Of a DNA stretch of 64,000 bases, positions 59,046 through 64,000 are shown piece by piece. Both the position numbers and the translations under genes were made by a program. Numbering within the stretch: position 1 is the stretch's first letter; each line of letters begins with the position of its first letter. The notes beneath the pieces were generated by a model. The model ran no database searches. It saw nothing but the letters and a program-made list of their open reading frames with translations, and was not told where the DNA came from. Location: contig OW799237.1 of assembly GCA_941918925.1 (NCBI GenBank), forward strand, positions 96,383,015-96,447,014, written 5' to 3'. The DNA comes from Phyto melanocephala (Eukaryota; Arthropoda; Insecta; Diptera; Rhinophoridae).

Positions 59046-59089
59046 ATTTGTTGAACACTGAACCAATGCTTTGGTGTGACTCACAGTTA

Positions 59090-59264
59090 ACATCTGGCAT
59101 TATGGTTGGACCACCAATTAGTAGTTAACTGTATTTTACTAGTCTAGCCCTTTCACATTAAAAACGATATTCAGATCTGACCCATATATAAATTCATTGA
59201 CCGCCTTTTTGTAGTAGCAGTACGATCTTTGTTAAACATTCACTTCCCTTGAAGGGTATAAAAA
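59090..59264 (-). mobile_element. Decayed Helentron-type fragment K
   Basis: Ends CACTTCCCTTGAAGGGTATA at the right, the complement of a TATACCCTTCA-type 5' end. GTTAACTGTATTTTACTAGT inside matches the body of J and the window start. No microsatellite left. Confidence 0.5.
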
Positions 59265-60850
59265 TTAAATTACCTAGAATTTGTTTGCGATAACTCAACA
59301 ATATTATAGCGACTATATTATGTTCACTGTAACCAAATATATATATCAATAATACAAACTGTTACAAAATGGACGACCTTGTTGTATATAACCATCCAAC
59401 TTGTTTTTGTTGAACCAAAGCGATGCTACCTAGTGTATTTTTCTGAAATGTTTTGCATATGTGGGTTTTTTTTAAGCCACATTATGACTAAGCTAATACT
59501 AGAATTAAAAAAAATCTGAAGCCACATATGGGCATTTTCATGTCATCGTACATGACATTTGTATTTCTATATAGTGGAGTAATTTTTGCAAAATTAAGAG
59601 TAACTGAGACAAATTTAGATCTGTATGTTCCATTCAAAGGGTACTTTATTTAAAAAAAATTAAATACATACGAATCATTGTTGTCTAAAATATCCAGAAA
59701 AGTAAGAATATATCATACGTGACATAAAACAGAAGGGATTTTGAGGTATATATGGAAACATGAAAAAATCTGCGAATCTTGGGAGGTATTTTTTCTCTTT
59801 TTACTTTCTTACACTAAACCAAATATTTTTCATTTAAAATCCATCATACTTAATTGAAACAATCTTTAGATGATTTTATAATAAATTCAATTAATATCGT
59901 TCGTTACATATCGAACGTGACAGATTTTTCTCTAATAGTAGTTTTAGGTAATAAAATTTTTATTATGTTAAGAAAAAAATTTTAATTCTAAATTAGGTAC
60001 TTCAAACACAAACAACATAGACAATTAATGTTTTTGCACTACGTACGTGACATTAAAATAACATCCAAAAGAAATCAAAAAAAATACCGCTAATTGGACT
60101 CTATATTTTCTTTTTTCTTATGGATCCTGTTAATTGTTGTTGTTACCTTAATTTTAAAGAATATTACAATTTATTTTTACAATTTAGTCGGAAAAAAAAT
60201 AGTTGATTGCAATTCTTTAAAACAAGTCTAATATAATTAATAAGCACTTAATACTTGCACATAGTAAAATTTGAGTGTTTTTTTTTATCAATAAACTTAT
60301 ATTGAAAAACTTTCAAGAGTTTTTATTTTTACAGTCGTGGTTGACATATTCATGGAAATGTCCATATGACAACTTCCATATAGAAAATATTCCTTTTCTT
60401 AATTTCAATAACATCCTTCCATTCATACGCCAACTTTAATAAATTCATAAATATTTATATATGCGAAATATTAAGGATTCAAAAATAAATTTTTTCATAT
60501 ATTGCCGTCCATGTCACATGGTACAACATACACTACATACAATGTTCATATACGCACTGGACTATGCAGCAGTAGTGTAGTCATCTGATGTTACGTTCGT
60601 ATAATTATCTATGCGTTTTTAGTGGCATCCTTAAACAAACTTTTCATGAAGGTTCGAAAATAAATATACCAACATTTGGTTAGATGAATGAATGACGTAT
60701 TAAACATGTTGTATTCAGAGAGTGAAACGAATACTTGTACAAGACAGGGAACATGCATACAAATACAATGAACAGCTTGGTAAAGCTCATTGACAGCATA
60801 GACTAATTTGAATGAGTCCTTGTTCTGTAGTTGTGCACATGTTGGTGACA
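59265..60850. other. AT-rich non-coding region
   Basis: No gene or element recognised. Confidence 0.35.
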
Positions 60851-61200
60851 TTTTTTATACCCTTCACACAGTGAAAAAGGGTATATATAGTTTGTCATTC
60901 CGTGTGAAATTTCTACAATTTTCATTTCCGACCCCATAAAGTATATATTTTCTGAAACCTTATGAATAGGGGAGTCGATTAAGCTCTGTCAGTCTGTCCG
61001 TCTGTCCGTGTGTATGTTGAAATCAACATTTTGAAGCCCCCCGGGTGAGGTATTAAGATATCAGAAATATTCGGGAGTGTTCGCTATTGAAAATCAGAAA
61101 TATCGGTACATAAACAACTAAGATATGAGCAAAAACCCACGACCACCTCGATTTTTTTTTCCAATCTACATTACAACAACAACATACATACATACAAACG

Positions 61201-61250
61201 TGTATACTGGTTAGAGAAAACGTGGCATCGAATCCCAGCTGAGCCAAAAA
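61201..61250 (+). repeat. tRNA-like segment shared by Helentrons I and F
   Basis: ACTGGTTAGAG followed by GGCATCGAATCCCAGCTGAG and CC then poly-A. CATCGAATCCC resembles the T-arm B box (GGTTCGAATCCC) and GGTTAGAG the end of a D-arm A box; the CCA-like end before poly-A is also tRNA-like. The anticodon arm is missing. The same segment is at 43008-43050 in F. Confidence 0.3.
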
Positions 61251-61330
61251 AAAATATTTTTTATTTTCTTAACATTTTTTTTTAATTTTTTTTTTATTTT
61301 TGATTTAATATATTATTTATATTATTATTA

Positions 61331-61636
61331 TTATTAATTGTATATGATTTTTCCAAGCTTGAGATCAACTTTTTTAGTTTTTTTATAAAAAATTATTTAT
61401 TTTAACCAATATTTCGCTACCAAACAATGGGTAGCTTCTTCAGGGTAATATGTATACAAATTATTTTTTTATTTATATTTTATTTTATTTTTATTTTATT
61501 TTTTTATTTGTATACATATTACCCTGAAGAAGCTACCCATTGTTTGGTAGCGAAATATTGGTTAAAATAAATAATTTTTTATAAAAAAACTAAAAAAGTT
61601 GATCTCAAGCTTGGAAAAATCATATACAATCAATAA
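61331..61636. repeat. 306-bp near-perfect palindrome
   Basis: Left arm 61331-61461 and right arm 61506-61636 are 131 bp each and reverse complements with a single mismatch seen (near the outer end); the AT-rich spacer is 44 bp. Each arm carries CTGAAGAAGCTACC with GGTAGCGAAATATTGG in one orientation. Transcription in either direction would give a 131-bp hairpin RNA. Confidence 0.9.
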
Positions 61637-61966
61637 AAAAGATCAAGAAATTTAGACGATATATTATTATTATTATTTTTAATTTTTTTTAAATTTTTTT
61701 TTTGTTTTATATTTATTATATATATTTTAAATATTTTTTTTTTAATTTTTTTTTAATTTTTCTTTTTAAATTTTTTTATTATTTTTTAAAATTTTTTTTT
61801 TTAACATACATACGTAAATTTATAGTTTTTCAATTGGATGTTTTTATATGTATGTACGTATTTAATATGAGATGAATGGTGATACAAACTACTGTTATTG
61901 CATATTGCACGTTGTGAAGGGTATATAAGATTCGGCATGGCCGAATATAGCACTCTTACTTGTTTT

Positions 61967-63886
61967 TAACTAAAACATGCCTATAGTTTCCTTGTTCAGA
62001 ATCTATCTGCATATTTATGAATTAAAGTATTTTAAGTTGGAAAATGTGTGTGAGTATTGAATAATTTGAATAAAAAAATCATTTATTTTTACTTAAGGTT
62101 CCATATGTTAACAGTTAAATGCTTTAAAAACTGCACAACATGTAAATTTGTTTACTTTAACTGTCTAAAATACTCTAATATTTTTTTAACGCAAGTTGAT
62201 CGGCTTTTCTATTTTGCAACACTCTCCTAAGCACATATTCTTACTAATAAATGTGTCAAGTTAAATAAATAAATTTGTACAAATTTATTAAACAAACAAA
62301 GTGTTAATTGACAGCAAAAATCAATTAGTCGCTGTATTTATTTTAAAATGTAATTTTACTGTTTCGGTTTTTAATTGAATTATTTTTTTTACGCTTTTCA
62401 TACAAAAGTAATTAGAACAATAACAACAGCAACAACAACTTCCACAGTAAACAATTAAAACCATAAGCAATCACATACTATTTAATGTAGACAAATATTT
62501 ATGAATACACACATTTGTACATATAAATGTGTGTTTGTTAAACAAGTATTAAATTCAAAAATGATTTATAGGTATTTGTATGATTTCATATTACTCGTAT
62601 TGGTGTAAGTAGTTTTGAGTGTGTGAGTCAGTGAATGTTTTGTAAAACAAGCGATAAATGATTCGAGTTTAAACAATTTAAATGTATTCAATCATAATTT
62701 GTGTAACAAATGTTTTCATAAAATTAAAAAAATTCTTTTTATACTAAATAAATAGCAAAGCGTCAACTCACACCGAAATTTAAACTCACACATACATACA
62801 CTCGAATTGAAAGCGATGTATGTGGTCTTCAAATAACAGCCTGTTAACCCCAAGAATGAGAAGAGGAAATTCACAAAGAAATGTTTAAATTATTTGTTGT
62901 AAATTTGTTAAACAAGTGATTATATGTACTTTATTTAACAAAAAAGAAAAATATTTAAAAAAGCAAACAACCCCACATCAATAAACACTTCTTTATTGTC
63001 CTCATCATCTAACAACTGGCAGTAACATCATCATCTAAACATTTACAGTTATTTTAAGATACGCATCATGTTGATTTATTTATTCTCAAGTAAATCCGAT
63101 ATAACAAAAAAAAATTTATGCATATAAAACTTCCTTTAAAAAAAATTTCCTCCTTATTATAAAAGCAAAATAAAAATATATATTTTTTTGCCAACTATAT
63201 TATTGCGCTACTATAAACTTTTGTCATATATGGTTTAAAAATTTGTGTTGTATATATTTTCATTTTTATAAATGTTGCTAGAAAATAATTTTAAAAAATG
63301 TTATATTAGTTTACGCTCACATTGTACAACCGATTTTAGTGAAAGAAAATATATGTTTCACTTGAAAGAGATTTTTCTGAAGATATATACAATTCAATAT
63401 AGTCTTGTTAAAATTCATTCATCATTTTAGGAGTTATAAGCGTTCAAAGTTGCTACTAACCTATTCGCAAAACATACTGTTTTATTGCACAAAAATTGGA
63501 AACATGTTGAATATTCATTGTTGAAGAAATTGTTATGCAAATAATGTTTTTTTTTATGGTATACAAAACATATCCAAGAGAATATAGTCACATTTGTAAA
63601 TAGATTACAGTTGAATGGGTCGACCGCAGAATATGCACTCTAAAAACGTAGGTATATGCTAATAAAAGTCATGCTTACGACATTATCATATTTAGTTATC
63701 AAAAACAAAGAATATATATTTTTTGATTTATCATATATTTTTATTGACTGTTTATTTTTCAAGAAAACTTCAATGTAGTTATTTTTTAAAAATAGTATGA
63801 CTTGCAAAAATATCATGAGAAAAAAATTTAATATCTTCACAGAAATAACATTTTATTCAAAAGCATTTATAATTACAAATCTTCTA
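61967..63886. other. AT-rich non-coding region
   Basis: No gene or clear element. Several ATACATACA-type simple stretches and AACAACAGCAACAAC near 62420. Confidence 0.4.
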
Positions 63887-64000
63887 TCTTCTATATATAT
63901 AAAAATCAATGTGTGTTTGTATGTTTGTTTGTGCTTTATAGACGTTTAAACGGCCGGACCAATTTCCTTGAAATTTTCACAGAATCTTTCTGTATGTCTG
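63887..64000 (+). mobile_element. Helitron 5' end, cut by the window
   Basis: TCTTCTATATATATAAAAAT after an A (63886), then a GTGTGTTTGTATG stretch and GGCCGGACCAATTTCC, the typical fly Helitron leader. The rest is beyond the window. Confidence 0.6.

Larger units (their letters stand above)
60851..61966 (+). mobile_element. Helentron-type repeat I (1.1 kb) with inserted palindrome
   Basis: Closest to copy F: TATACCCTTCACACAGTG / AAAAAGGGTATATA 5' hairpin, CCCCATAAAGTATATATTTT, GTCTGTCCGTCTGTCC, the tRNA-like segment at 61201-61250, T-rich low complexity, and 3' end ATTCGGCATGGCCGAAT then AGCACTCTTACTTGTTTT. It differs by a 306-bp palindrome at 61331-61636 that F lacks. Confidence 0.85.

Overview
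The window is AT-rich, intron-like and intergenic DNA from an insect, most likely a higher (brachyceran, probably calyptrate) fly. The pointers are INE-1/DINE-1-like Helentron repeats with ACAGACGG microsatellites, Tc1, hAT and mariner-type elements, Helitrons, fly-like LINE fragments and a fly-length PARP16 homologue. No prokaryotic feature is present. Species assignment is inference.

Only one intact host-type gene is visible: an intronless 395-residue PARP16-like protein at 7931-9118 (+). Its helical domain, ART fold and C-terminal membrane anchor are recognisable, but the two classical NAD-binding/catalytic positions read Met225 and Lys251 instead of His and Tyr, so it is predicted to be catalytically altered or dead. 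The only other intact ORF of a known family is a DD34E Tc1 transposase at 49291-50316 (-).

Layout. 1-6.1 kb: end of a Helentron-type repeat, then AT-rich non-coding DNA. 6.1-6.8 kb: a mini-Helitron abutting a decayed mariner 5' part. 7.9-9.5 kb: PARP16. 12-13 kb: an internally deleted hAT element with an 8-bp target duplication and the last 44 codons of its transposase. 18-23 kb: inverted-repeat elements, a LINE RNase H relic, and a tiny MITE interrupted by a hairpin element; 20121-20133 could be a first coding exon. 25.7-28.4 kb: a long Helentron-type repeat (copy C). 30.7-32.8 kb: a Helitron enclosing an inverted-repeat cassette with a decayed gene of an orphan arthropod family. 34-38 kb: MITE, LINE RT relic, Helentron copy D, decayed mariner. 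40-44 kb: MITE, copy E, and a TAA-flanked element holding copy F. 46.5-50.7 kb: a 4.2-kb Tc1 unit with 223-bp terminal inverted repeats and copy G nested in it. 51-56 kb: mini-Helitron, a possible 5' UTR exon, and an unrecognised coding-like ORF. 56.9-62 kb: copies H and I; copy I carries a 306-bp near-perfect palindrome. The window ends inside the 5' end of another Helitron.

The elements act as layers: Helentron copies land inside Tc1 and Harbinger-like units, one Helentron subfamily always carries the same mariner-derived MITE at the same position, and copies of that subfamily differ by whole steps of a 281-290 bp tandem repeat. These nestings give relative ages and make this a good locus for studying how rolling-circle elements collect cargo and seed satellite-like DNA.
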